Shown in pieces: positions 41,331-49,172 of a DNA stretch of 64,000 bases. The notes beneath the pieces are model-generated. The model was not told the DNA's origin and did not search any database. It saw only the letters and a list, made by a program, of their open reading frames with translations. The stretch comes from JAJECS01 sp965262745. GTDB lineage: Bacteria > Chloroflexota > UBA11872. The translations under genes and the position numbers were made by a program. The DNA is taken from positions 3,162,001-3,226,000 of the forward strand of contig OZ253558.1 in NCBI GenBank assembly GCA_965262745.1, in the 5' to 3' direction. Every line of letters starts with the position of its first letter. Position 1 is the stretch's first letter.

Positions 41331-43394
41331 ATGCCCGAGCTTGGAAAGAAAATGATGACCCGGCGGAACCTGATCCGCGGAGCCGGTGTGGGGCTGTTTG
41401 GCGCCGCCGGCGCGGCCGTGCTGGCCGCCTGTGGTGAAACGCAGGTCATCGAGAAGATCGTCACGCGGGAAGTGATCAAGGAAGTCCCGGTCGAGACCGT
41501 CGTGACCAAGGAAGTGATCAAGGAGATTGCGGTCGAGACGGTCGTGACCAGAGATGTGATCAGGGAAGTCCCGGTCGAGACCGTCGTGACCAAGGAAGTC
41601 ATCAAGGAAGTCATCAAGGAAGTCCCGGTCGAGACGCAAGTCATCAAGGAAGTCGTCAAGGAAGTCATCAAGGAAGTCGAAGTCGAAGTCGAGAAGGAAG
41701 TCATCAAGGAAGTCGTCGTGACGAAGGAAGTCGAGGTCATCAAGGAAGTCACGGCCGAGATGATGATCCCGGACGGCCCGATCAGCGGCGGGGTGCTGAC
41801 GCTCAGCGGGAGCCGGGCGAACACCCAGGACATCTTCACGCAGTTGCGCCAGGTGAGCAGCACGCAGGCGTTCGTGACCGACTACGTGTTCATGCCGCTG
41901 TGGTATGGGGACACGTGGGGCATGGGCGAGACGCCGGCGCTGTCGGGCCAATGGGCGCCGGGCGTGGCCAGCAGCTGGGACGAGGTTGAGAAGAACCGCG
42001 TCTACAACTTCCATCTCAATCCGGACGTGGCGTGGCACGACGGGGCGCCGCTGACCACGGGCGACGTGCTCTTCGGCATGGAGATGGCGTTCGACACGAA
42101 CTACAACAACAACAAGCACAAGACGGACTGGGGCGACATCGACGGCGCCAAGGCGTGGGGTGATAACCCGACGGACAGCGCCGCGGACATCGCGGGCGTG
42201 TCGGTCATCGACGAGATGACGATCCAGATCGCCCTGGAGAAGCCGGACCCGGACTGGTGGGCTGCTGGGAGCAAGGCGTTCCCGATGGCGCGGCACCACT
42301 ACGCGGGGCTGGACAAGGCGATAGCGACCGAGGCGCGGGCGGTTGACCTGCTGGGCAATGGCCCGATGATTTGGGAGCGCTACGTCACGCAGCAGTTCGT
42401 GGACATGGCGGCGAACAAGGCCTTCGCGTACGGCGCGCCGTACGTGGCGGACTACATCGTGCGCTACGGCGACGGGTCGGCGCTGGACGCGGCCGCTGAG
42501 GCCAACGAGCAGCCGAACCCGATCGACTTTCACCGGGCCGCCGGTGGGACGGAAGCCTTCCAGCGCTTGGCATCACAGCCGCACCTGCGGCCGTTCCCGC
42601 AGCGCTCGCCGTTCGGGTCGCACGTGTTCTTCAACCAGACGGCTGAAGTCTTTGCGGACATGACGCTCACGCAGCAGTCGCTGGTGATCGAGGCCATGGT
42701 CCGGGCGGTCGACCGCGAGACCATGAACAACGAGCTGTACGGCGGCACGCGGTTCATCTCGGACTACATCTTCGAGCACATCGCGCTGCTGCAGGACCCG
42801 CCGGAGGGCACCTTCCGCGACCTGTCCTACAACGTCGACGAGGCGCTGGCGCTGATCGAAGAGGCCGAGTGGGACACGAACAAGGTCATCCAGTGGATCA
42901 AGTGGGGCCCGCCGACGCCCACCGATCTCGCGCTCAAGGACGCGTGGGAAACCATTGGCGTCAAGACGAACTTCATGCTGGTCGACGGTTCAGCCGTGAT
43001 CGAGAAGCTGTACCAAGAGCGCGTGCACGACCTGGTCATGGCGAACATGGGCGGCTCCCAGAACGCCTTGGACGCGTGCCTGCGCGTGTGCAGCGACCGG
43101 GTCTACGAGCTGGGTGGCTGGAACCACTCGAACATCAACCGCCCGTGGATCGATGAGATGTATGCGGCGGTGTTCGCGGCGGAGTCCCAGGAGGAGAAGC
43201 GCGAGGTCTGGCTCGAGCTGACCGCGCGGTTGCACTCCAAGGGCAACATGGTGGCCGGGCTGCTATGGCGCGGCTCGCTGCTCAACCTGTACCACCGCCG
43301 AGTGCAGGGCGCCTTCTGGATGCAGCACTACGCGATTCCGGTACGGTCCCCGATCAACCAGGTGTGGATCGACCCGTATTGGGAAGAGCGGTAG
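41331..43394 (+). CDS. ABC transporter substrate-binding lipoprotein, family 5 (copy 1)
   Basis: 687 residues from ATG 41331 after GGAGGGAG. Twin-arginine signal MMTRRNLIRGAGVGLFG and lipobox VLAAC (Cys34). Residues ~38-143 are a low-complexity spacer of VxKE/VIKEV units rich in Val, Glu and Lys, seen in binding proteins of Chloroflexota, probably a stalk between membrane and binding domain. The remainder is the SBP_bac_5 fold (peptide/oligosaccharide binding): YNFHLNPDVAWHDGAPLTTGDV, LLGNGPMIWERYV, DRVYELGGWNHSNINRPW. No permease or ATPase gene is adjacent, so it is an orphan binding protein. The second copy follows directly. Confidence 0.9.
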   Translation: MPELGKKMMTRRNLIRGAGVGLFGAAGAAVLAACGETQVIEKIVTREVIKEVPVETVVTKEVIKEIAVETVVTRDVIREVPVETVVTKEVIKEVIKEVPVETQVIKEVVKEVIKEVEVEVEKEVIKEVVVTKEVEVIKEVTAEMMIPDGPISGGVLTLSGSRANTQDIFTQLRQVSSTQAFVTDYVFMPLWYGDTWGMGETPALSGQWAPGVASSWDEVEKNRVYNFHLNPDVAWHDGAPLTTGDVLFGMEMAFDTNYNNNKHKTDWGDIDGAKAWGDNPTDSAADIAGVSVIDEMTIQIALEKPDPDWWAAGSKAFPMARHHYAGLDKAIATEARAVDLLGNGPMIWERYVTQQFVDMAANKAFAYGAPYVADYIVRYGDGSALDAAAEANEQPNPIDFHRAAGGTEAFQRLASQPHLRPFPQRSPFGSHVFFNQTAEVFADMTLTQQSLVIEAMVRAVDRETMNNELYGGTRFISDYIFEHIALLQDPPEGTFRDLSYNVDEALALIEEAEWDTNKVIQWIKWGPPTPTDLALKDAWETIGVKTNFMLVDGSAVIEKLYQERVHDLVMANMGGSQNALDACLRVCSDRVYELGGWNHSNINRPWIDEMYAAVFAAESQEEKREVWLELTARLHSKGNMVAGLLWRGSLLNLYHRRVQGAFWMQHYAIPVRSPINQVWIDPYWEER

Positions 43395-43441
43395 CGCTCA
43401 CCCAGATCCCGTCGCGCTGATCTGCAGCGACGGCGGATCTC

Positions 43442-43473
43442 AAGGAGCCGGGCAGCGCGCTGCCCGGCTCCTT
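43442..43473. terminator. perfect 15 bp stem hairpin between the two binding-protein genes
   Basis: AAGGAGCCGGGCAGC, two bases, then GCTGCCCGGCTCCTT: a perfect palindrome 48 bp after the stop of copy 1. There is no T tract. The right arm is repeated once more (43475-43494, GGAGCCGGGCAGCGCGCTGC), and half of it precedes copy 1 (41012-41030), so part of this is a repeat unit carried by the duplication. Confidence 0.55.
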
Positions 43474-43506
43474 GGAGCCGGGCAGCGCGCTGCCGCCAGC
43501 CGAGTG

Positions 43507-43535
43507 TTGACGGGTTCGAGCTTTCTCGATAGGGT
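43507..43535 (+). promoter_or_regulatory. probable promoter of family-5 binding protein gene, copy 2
   Basis: TTGACG (43507-43512), 17 bp, TAGGGT (43530-43535), identical to the copy 1 promoter. The leader from here to the ATG 43768 differs from copy 1 essentially by one 24 bp unit and a single base. Confidence 0.4.
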
Positions 43536-43767
43536 GCCTTGCGATACGCGTACCATAGGTGCGTAGGCGCACGCGTGCCACGCGTGCGTCGATATAGTGA
43601 TTCATCCAGTCGGGTTCTCGGGATCCGTGCCGAGGCGGCTGGCTGAAGGGAGGTCCACGGGGAGGGATAGTCATTGTGTCGCGGTCGGCACGGCCTTTGC
43701 TTTGCCCGGCCCGACGAGTGCCTGACTGGTAGACGGATCCACCTTGCAGACTCTGGAGGGAGTGCAT

Positions 43768-45834
43768 ATGCCCGAGCTTGGAAAGAAAATGATGACCCGG
43801 CGGAACCTGATCCGCGGAGCCGGTGTGGGGCTGTTTGGCGCCGCTGGCGCGGCCGTGCTGGCCGCCTGTGGTGAAACGCAGGTCATCGAGAAGATCGTCA
43901 CGCGGGAAGTGATCAAGGAAGTCCCGGTCGAGACCGTCGTGACCAAGGAAGTGATCAAGGAGATTGCGGTCGAGACGGTCGTGACCAGAGATGTGATCAG
44001 GGAAGTCCCGGTCGAGACCGTCGTGACCAAGGAAGTCATCAAGGAAGTCATCAAGGAAGTCCCGGTCGAGACGCAAGTCATCAAGGAAGTCGTCAAGGAA
44101 GTCATCAAGGAAGTCGAAGTCGAAGTCGAGAAGGAAGTCATCAAGGAAGTCGTCGTGACGAAGGAAGTCGAGGTCATCAGGGAAGTCACGGCCGAGATGA
44201 TGATTCCGGAGGGCCCGCTCAGCGGCGGCACGCTGACGCTCAGCGCCAGCCGGGCGAACACCCAGGACATCTTCACGCCGCTGCGGGCCGTCAGCAGCAC
44301 GCAGGGATTCGTGTTTGGCTACGTCTATGAGCCGCTGTGGATTGGCGACACCTGGGGCATGGGCGAGACGCCGCAGATGTCCGGCCAATGGGACAAGGCG
44401 CTGGCCAATAGCTGGGAGGAAGTTGAGCTGGACCGGTCGTACGTCTTCCATCTCAACCCGGACATCTGGTGGCATGACCGGACGCGCGTGGTCGACGCCG
44501 ACGACGTGCTGTTCGGGATGGAGATGGCGTTCGACCCGGCCTACAACAACAACAAGCACAAGACGGCCTGGGGCGATATCGAGGGTGTGAAGGCCTGGGC
44601 GGATAACCCGACCGAGAGCATCACGGACGCCTCGGGCGTGACCAAGATCGACGAGATGACGGTCCAGGTCACGATCGAGAGGCCCGACAACAATTGGTGG
44701 GCGTCCGGCAGCAAGGTCTTTGCGATGCCGCGGCACCACTTCGCGGGTCTGGACAAGGCGACCGCGACGGAAGCGCGAGCCGTGGACCTCTTGGGCAACG
44801 GCCCGATGATCTTCGAGCGCTACGTCACCCAGCAGTTCGCCGACCTCACGGCGAATAAGGACTGGGCCTACGGCGCGCCATATGTGGACGACTACATCGT
44901 GCGCTATGGGGACGGCGCGGCGCTCGACGCGGCCACCGAGGCCAACGAGCAGCCGAACCCGATCGACTTCCACCGTGCGGCGGGAGGCATTGAGGCCTTC
45001 GCGCGGCTGGCGTCGCAGGCGCACCTGCGGCCGTTCCCCCAGCGCTCACCGTTCGCGTCCGGTGCGTTCCTCAACCAGACGGCGGACGTTTTCGCCGACA
45101 TGACGCTCGAGCAGCAGTCATTGCTGATCGAGGCCATGGTGCTGGCGGTTGACCGTGAGCAGTTGAACAACGAGCTCCACGGAGGGACGCGCTTCATCTC
45201 GGACTACATCTTCGAGCACGTGGCGCTGTTGTCGGACCCGCCCGACGGCACGTTCCGTGACCTGTTCTACAACCCGGACGCCGCACGTGAGTTGCTGGCT
45301 GAGGCGAACTGGGACTCGAACAAGGTCATCAAGTGGATGCGGTGGAGTGCGCCGCAGCCTCGTGACCTGGCCATCAAGAGCTTCTGGGACGAGGTCGGGA
45401 TTCAGACCGAGTTCCTGATCGTCGACGGCTCGGCCGTGATCGAGAAGCTCTACCAGGAGCGGGCGCACGATCTGGTGTTCGCCAACATGGGCGGCGACCA
45501 AAACCCCGTGGACGCGTGCCTGCGGATCTGCAGCGACCGGCTGTATGAGCTGGGTGGCTGGAACCACTCGAACATCAACCGGCCCTGGATCGATGAGGCG
45601 TACGCCAGCATTTTCGCCGCCGAATCCGCTGAGGAGCGGCGCGAGGTGTGGCTCGAGATGGCGACGCGGTTGCACGCGCGCGGCGAGATGGTCTACGGCC
45701 AGTTCTCGCGCGGGTCGCTGCTGAACCTGTACCACCGCCGGGTGAAGGGCGCGTTCTGGATGCAGAACTACGCCATTCCCGTGCGGTCACCGATCAACCT
45801 CGTGTGGATCGACCCGCACTGGGAAGAGCGGTAG
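43768..45834 (+). CDS. ABC transporter substrate-binding lipoprotein, family 5 (copy 2)
   Basis: 688 residues from ATG 43768. The first ~145 codons (Tat signal, lipobox Cys34 and V/E/K spacer) are almost base-for-base those of copy 1, with two changes seen in about 430 bp; beyond AEMMIP the binding domain diverges at many positions (VFGYVYEPLWIGDTWG versus VTDYVFMPLWYGDTWG). This points to recent gene conversion of the 5' part, or selection for different ligands in the binding domain. A strong hairpin follows (45882-45915). No permease is adjacent. Confidence 0.9.
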   Translation: MPELGKKMMTRRNLIRGAGVGLFGAAGAAVLAACGETQVIEKIVTREVIKEVPVETVVTKEVIKEIAVETVVTRDVIREVPVETVVTKEVIKEVIKEVPVETQVIKEVVKEVIKEVEVEVEKEVIKEVVVTKEVEVIREVTAEMMIPEGPLSGGTLTLSASRANTQDIFTPLRAVSSTQGFVFGYVYEPLWIGDTWGMGETPQMSGQWDKALANSWEEVELDRSYVFHLNPDIWWHDRTRVVDADDVLFGMEMAFDPAYNNNKHKTAWGDIEGVKAWADNPTESITDASGVTKIDEMTVQVTIERPDNNWWASGSKVFAMPRHHFAGLDKATATEARAVDLLGNGPMIFERYVTQQFADLTANKDWAYGAPYVDDYIVRYGDGAALDAATEANEQPNPIDFHRAAGGIEAFARLASQAHLRPFPQRSPFASGAFLNQTADVFADMTLEQQSLLIEAMVLAVDREQLNNELHGGTRFISDYIFEHVALLSDPPDGTFRDLFYNPDAARELLAEANWDSNKVIKWMRWSAPQPRDLAIKSFWDEVGIQTEFLIVDGSAVIEKLYQERAHDLVFANMGGDQNPVDACLRICSDRLYELGGWNHSNINRPWIDEAYASIFAAESAEERREVWLEMATRLHARGEMVYGQFSRGSLLNLYHRRVKGAFWMQNYAIPVRSPINLVWIDPHWEER

Positions 45835-45881
45835 TGCTCACCGCGATGCCGCTGCGCTGAGCAGCAGCATCCGTGGCAAGC

Positions 45882-45915
45882 GAAGAGCCGGCGGTCATTC
45901 GACCGCCGGCTCTTC
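45882..45915 (+). terminator. hairpin downstream of binding-protein copy 2
   Basis: GAAGAGCCGGCGGTC, loop ATTC, GACCGCCGGCTCTTC: a perfect 15 bp stem 47 bp after the stop codon, without a T run. It separates the binding-protein gene from the next gene. Confidence 0.6.
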
Positions 45916-46054
45916 GGCGTCTGGGGGGCTCCCGAGCGATCCCGGCGATCGCGACGCGTCGCCGATGGCGGCCTCGACGACCGGCATCATGGATAATCGC
46001 GGCACGCTATCCCGCGCCGGCTGACGGCGCGGAGCGACAAAGGAACCTGGCGAC

Positions 46055-46807
46055 ATGCATCTAGTGCGGTACGAACTCGACGGGAGCATCCGGCACGGCA
46101 TCTTGGAGGACGGCTCCATCGCCGAGATCGATGGCGATTTCTTTGGTGACCGCCAGCGCACCGGCACGGTGGTTGCGCTCGACGCGGTAACCCTCAAGGC
46201 GCCGACAATGCCGTCCAAGGTCATCAACGCCGCCGGAAACTATCAGAGTCACATGGCCGGTGCGCCCAAGCCGCCCCGTCCCAAGCCGTTCCTGGCGCCC
46301 AGTACGTCGGTGACGGATCCGGGCGCCAACGTGGTCATGCCGCCGGAGACGCCGGTGTCCTATGAAGGCGAGATGGCTGTCGTCATCGGCAAGCGCGGCC
46401 GCCGGATCGCTCAGGACGAGGTATCCGACTACATCCTCGGCGTGTGCTGCGCCAATGACGTGAGCGCCTATGAGTGGATTGGCGCCGACAGCGATTGGTT
46501 CCGCGGCAAGGGCACGGATACGTTTTCGCCGTTCGGCCCCTGGCTCACCCCCGGGCTCGACTACCGCGATCTTCAACTCATCACGCGCGTCAACGGCGAG
46601 GTGGTCGAGGACACTCGGACGACCGAGATGTTCTACGGCGTCGACGAGCTGGTCAGCTACGTCTCGCAGTACATGACGCTCGAACCGGGCGATGTCTTCT
46701 TTACCGGCACGTCGGGTGAGAGCACGCCGCTGAACGACGGCGACGTCGTCGAGGTCGAAGTCGAAGGCAACGGCGTCCTACGCAACACGTTCGTGCTGGG
46801 AACCTAG
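46055..46807 (+). CDS. fumarylacetoacetate hydrolase (FAH) family protein
   Basis: 250 residues, ATG preceded by AAAGGAA. The Mg2+ site is seen in YEGEMAVVIGK (Glu104, Glu106) and ANDVSAYE (Asp135), with the conserved Lys152 in RGKGTDTFSPFGPW. The family includes hydrolases and hydratases of acylpyruvates, 2-keto-3-deoxy sugar acids (lyase or hydrolase types) and decarboxylases. The sugar-acid dehydratase elsewhere in the window makes a 2,4-diketo-3-deoxy acid hydrolase possible but this is inference. It stands alone, convergent with a PhyH gene. Confidence 0.9.
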   Translation: MHLVRYELDGSIRHGILEDGSIAEIDGDFFGDRQRTGTVVALDAVTLKAPTMPSKVINAAGNYQSHMAGAPKPPRPKPFLAPSTSVTDPGANVVMPPETPVSYEGEMAVVIGKRGRRIAQDEVSDYILGVCCANDVSAYEWIGADSDWFRGKGTDTFSPFGPWLTPGLDYRDLQLITRVNGEVVEDTRTTEMFYGVDELVSYVSQYMTLEPGDVFFTGTSGESTPLNDGDVVEVEVEGNGVLRNTFVLGT

Positions 46808-46861
46808 CGGACGACGGCCGCGGGCTGGGACGCGCTGCCGCGCGCCTGGCGCCGCTGTGAG

Positions 46862-47611
46862 CTAGTCCGCGAGGCCCATCAAGGCGCGTCGCCGTGGGTT
46901 TGTTTGGCTCGCGATGTAGGCCGCGGTGGACTTCATCTCGTCGTGCGACGCGAACTCGACCTGCGACGGCTTGTAGAGCAACCAGATCACCCGACGCGGC
47001 CGGTTCGAGTCGTTCGGCGTGCTCGTGTGCCAGAGGTTGGTGTTGTTGAGCAGACAGGCGCCCGCGGGTCCAGTTGCGTGCACCATCCCGGGTAGCTGGC
47101 GCGGCTGCCCATTGTGGTTGGCCCATGGCGGCGGCAGATCCGGACTCAGGTGACTCCCAGGGAAAAAGGCGGTCGCGCCGTTGTGCTCGGTGACGTCGTC
47201 CAAGAAGTAGGTCAGGCGGAGGTAGGGGCCGCCGTCCCGATGCCACAGCGTGGCCGCCCTCGAACGCGGCGCACGAAAGTTGCCCATCGCATCGCAACAC
47301 AGCGTCGCGTCATGGCCCAGCGAGGCTTGGATGATCGGGAGCACGGTGGGCAGGTCCATGAGGTCCTCGAAGACCGGGTCCAGCTCGAATAGGCGGTTGA
47401 TATCGATTGATCCCGACCCCGGGAGCGATGTCCGACGATAGTCCTCCTCGGCCGTTGGCACGTTGGCGTGATCGTGGAAGAGCGCGTCGAGGCGTTCTCG
47501 AACTCGTGCGAGACGCGTGGGAGCAAGGGCCTGCGGTACAAGCGTGAAGCCGGTGAACTGCAGGCGCTTGCGGTGCAGGGACGTAGCGTGGACGTCCGGG
47601 ACCGGCTCCAT
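46862..47611 (-). CDS. phytanoyl-CoA dioxygenase (PhyH) family oxygenase
   Basis: 249 residues from ATG 47611 (MEPVPDVHATSL). The frame is open for another 62 codons upstream, but that stretch is Ser/Arg-rich and unlike a PhyH N-terminus. The Fe site is TLWHRDGGPYLRL (HxD) and NLWHTSTPN (distal His), with RRVIWLLYKP for 2-oxoglutarate. It is the third PhyH gene of the window and not close to the other two. Substrate unknown. Confidence 0.86.
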   Translation of the reverse strand: MEPVPDVHATSLHRKRLQFTGFTLVPQALAPTRLARVRERLDALFHDHANVPTAEEDYRRTSLPGSGSIDINRLFELDPVFEDLMDLPTVLPIIQASLGHDATLCCDAMGNFRAPRSRAATLWHRDGGPYLRLTYFLDDVTEHNGATAFFPGSHLSPDLPPPWANHNGQPRQLPGMVHATGPAGACLLNNTNLWHTSTPNDSNRPRRVIWLLYKPSQVEFASHDEMKSTAAYIASQTNPRRRALMGLAD

Positions 47612-47914
47612 CGCGTCACTTCCTCCAGGACCGTTCGCAGCGCAGGCGCTTCGAGGATAGCGTTCGCCGGACCGACGTGCCTCGGCCACGACGCTCGACA
47701 CTCCGTTGGAGACGGGACCAACGTCCGCGCATGGGGCGAAGGAAACTTCGGAGTCGAAGAAAACCCCGAACACGTATAAAAACTCGGCCGCAACCACGCG
47801 GTAGGGGCGCTTCGCGAAGCGCCCTTGCCTTAGCTCCGGCTGGCGGCCATGCCGCCAGGCCCGATGCCGCCGATAGACTGACCAAGAATCCTAACGCTGA
47901 AATCGAGGCTGCCG
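47612..47914. other. divergent intergenic region with a perfect 20 bp palindrome
   Basis: The region holds the starts of two divergent genes. GGGCGCTTCGCGAAGCGCCC at 47805-47824 is a perfect palindrome in a GTAGGGGCGC...GCGCCC context, belonging to the same dispersed family as 3675 and 6487. No promoter stands out. Confidence 0.55.
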
Positions 47915-49111
47915 TTGCTGAATCCCCTGGCACCCGTGGTGGTGATCTGCGCCGATGGCACCGACCCGACATATGTGGACGCGGCGCTCGACCACGGGTG
48001 CATGCCCACGCTCGAACGGTTCCAACGCGAGGGTGCCTATCTCCTCGTGCCGGCGGCGATTCCGTCGTTTACCAACCCGAATAACATGACCATCGTCACC
48101 GGGCAGCCGCCGGCGGCGCACGGCATCTCCGGGAACTACTTCTACGACGCGACGCGCCAGGCGGAAGTGATGATGGACCACCCCCGCTTCTTGCGCTGCG
48201 AGTCGCTCTTTGCCCGGTACAGCGCGGACGGCCTGCGCGTGGCCGCCATCACGGCCAAGGACAAGCTGCGCACCATGCTGGCCACCGGCTGGCGCGGCAT
48301 CTGCTTCTCCGGCGAGCTGGCGCACGAGACGACTGCCGCCGAGCATGGCATCGCGCAGGTCACCCAGCGCCTGGGTCGGGACAGCCCCGGCATCTACTCC
48401 GGGCGCATGAGCGATTTCGTCATGGCCTGCGGCGTCTACCTGGTGCGCGAGCGCTTGGCAGACCTGCTCTATCTGTCGCTCACCGACTTCGTGCAGCACA
48501 CCTACGCGCCCGGCTCGCCGGAAGCCGATGCCTTCTACGCTGCGCTCGACCGGCGCCTTGCCGAGCTCGACGCGCTGGGTGCCGCGATCCTGCTGACCGC
48601 CGACCACGGCATGAACGACAAATGCCAGCCGGATGGAACGCCCAACATCGTCTATCTGGAAACGCTGCTTCATGCGGCGATTCCCGGACCGTTTCGAGTG
48701 GTGCTGCCGGTGACCGATCCGCACGTGACGCACCACGCGGGCTTGGGATCGTTTGCCACGGTCTACCTCCCGCTCGATCAGGTGGATGCGGCGCTCGAGC
48801 GCCTGCGTCAGGACCCGCGCATCGATGATGCGCTGCCACGGAGCGAAGCCGCCGCCAGGTACGAGCTGCCCGCCGACCGCATCGGCGACATAGTCGTGCT
48901 CAGCGATAGGGGCTCCGTCCTGGGCCGGTCGCCCCAGGCGCATGACCTGTCGGTGCTGCGCGCCTCCCGCCTGCGCTCCCACGGCGGCCTGCACGAGGTG
49001 ACCGTGCCGTTCGCGTCAAATCGACGGCTCTGCCCCCAGGTGGCAGCGCGGGCCGGCACGCTGAGAAATGCGGATGCTTTCCCGGTTGCGATGAGCGGTC
49101 TGCAAACATAA
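47915..49111 (+). CDS. phnA: phosphonoacetate hydrolase-like alkaline phosphatase superfamily enzyme
   Basis: 398 residues with a TTG start (GTG 47936-47938 is an alternative). Alkaline-phosphatase fold with two zinc ions: Asp14 in ICADGTD, nucleophile Thr53 in PSFTNPNNMTIVTG, Asp and His in SLTDFVQHTY, Asp-His in TADHGMNDK, and His in VTHHAG. PSFTNPNN, HGISGNYFYD, ITAKDKLR and ICFSGELA together match phosphonoacetate hydrolase, which splits the C-P bond of phosphonoacetate to acetate and phosphate. No phosphonate importer, phnWX or LysR regulator is adjacent. A related phosphodiesterase activity cannot be excluded. Confidence 0.82.
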   Translation: MLNPLAPVVVICADGTDPTYVDAALDHGCMPTLERFQREGAYLLVPAAIPSFTNPNNMTIVTGQPPAAHGISGNYFYDATRQAEVMMDHPRFLRCESLFARYSADGLRVAAITAKDKLRTMLATGWRGICFSGELAHETTAAEHGIAQVTQRLGRDSPGIYSGRMSDFVMACGVYLVRERLADLLYLSLTDFVQHTYAPGSPEADAFYAALDRRLAELDALGAAILLTADHGMNDKCQPDGTPNIVYLETLLHAAIPGPFRVVLPVTDPHVTHHAGLGSFATVYLPLDQVDAALERLRQDPRIDDALPRSEAAARYELPADRIGDIVVLSDRGSVLGRSPQAHDLSVLRASRLRSHGGLHEVTVPFASNRRLCPQVAARAGTLRNADAFPVAMSGLQT

Positions 49112-49172
49112 GGGCCTTCCCACCGCACGCGGCACTGTGCGGTCCGTGGCACCCTCGGCTGAGGGAGGCTCG

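Noticed and set aside
41442..41760. Repeat tract in the binding-protein genes as a CRISPR-like or minisatellite element
   Set aside because: The repeats stay in frame, encode a V/E/K stalk and have no unique spacers of constant length; they are part of the coding sequence.
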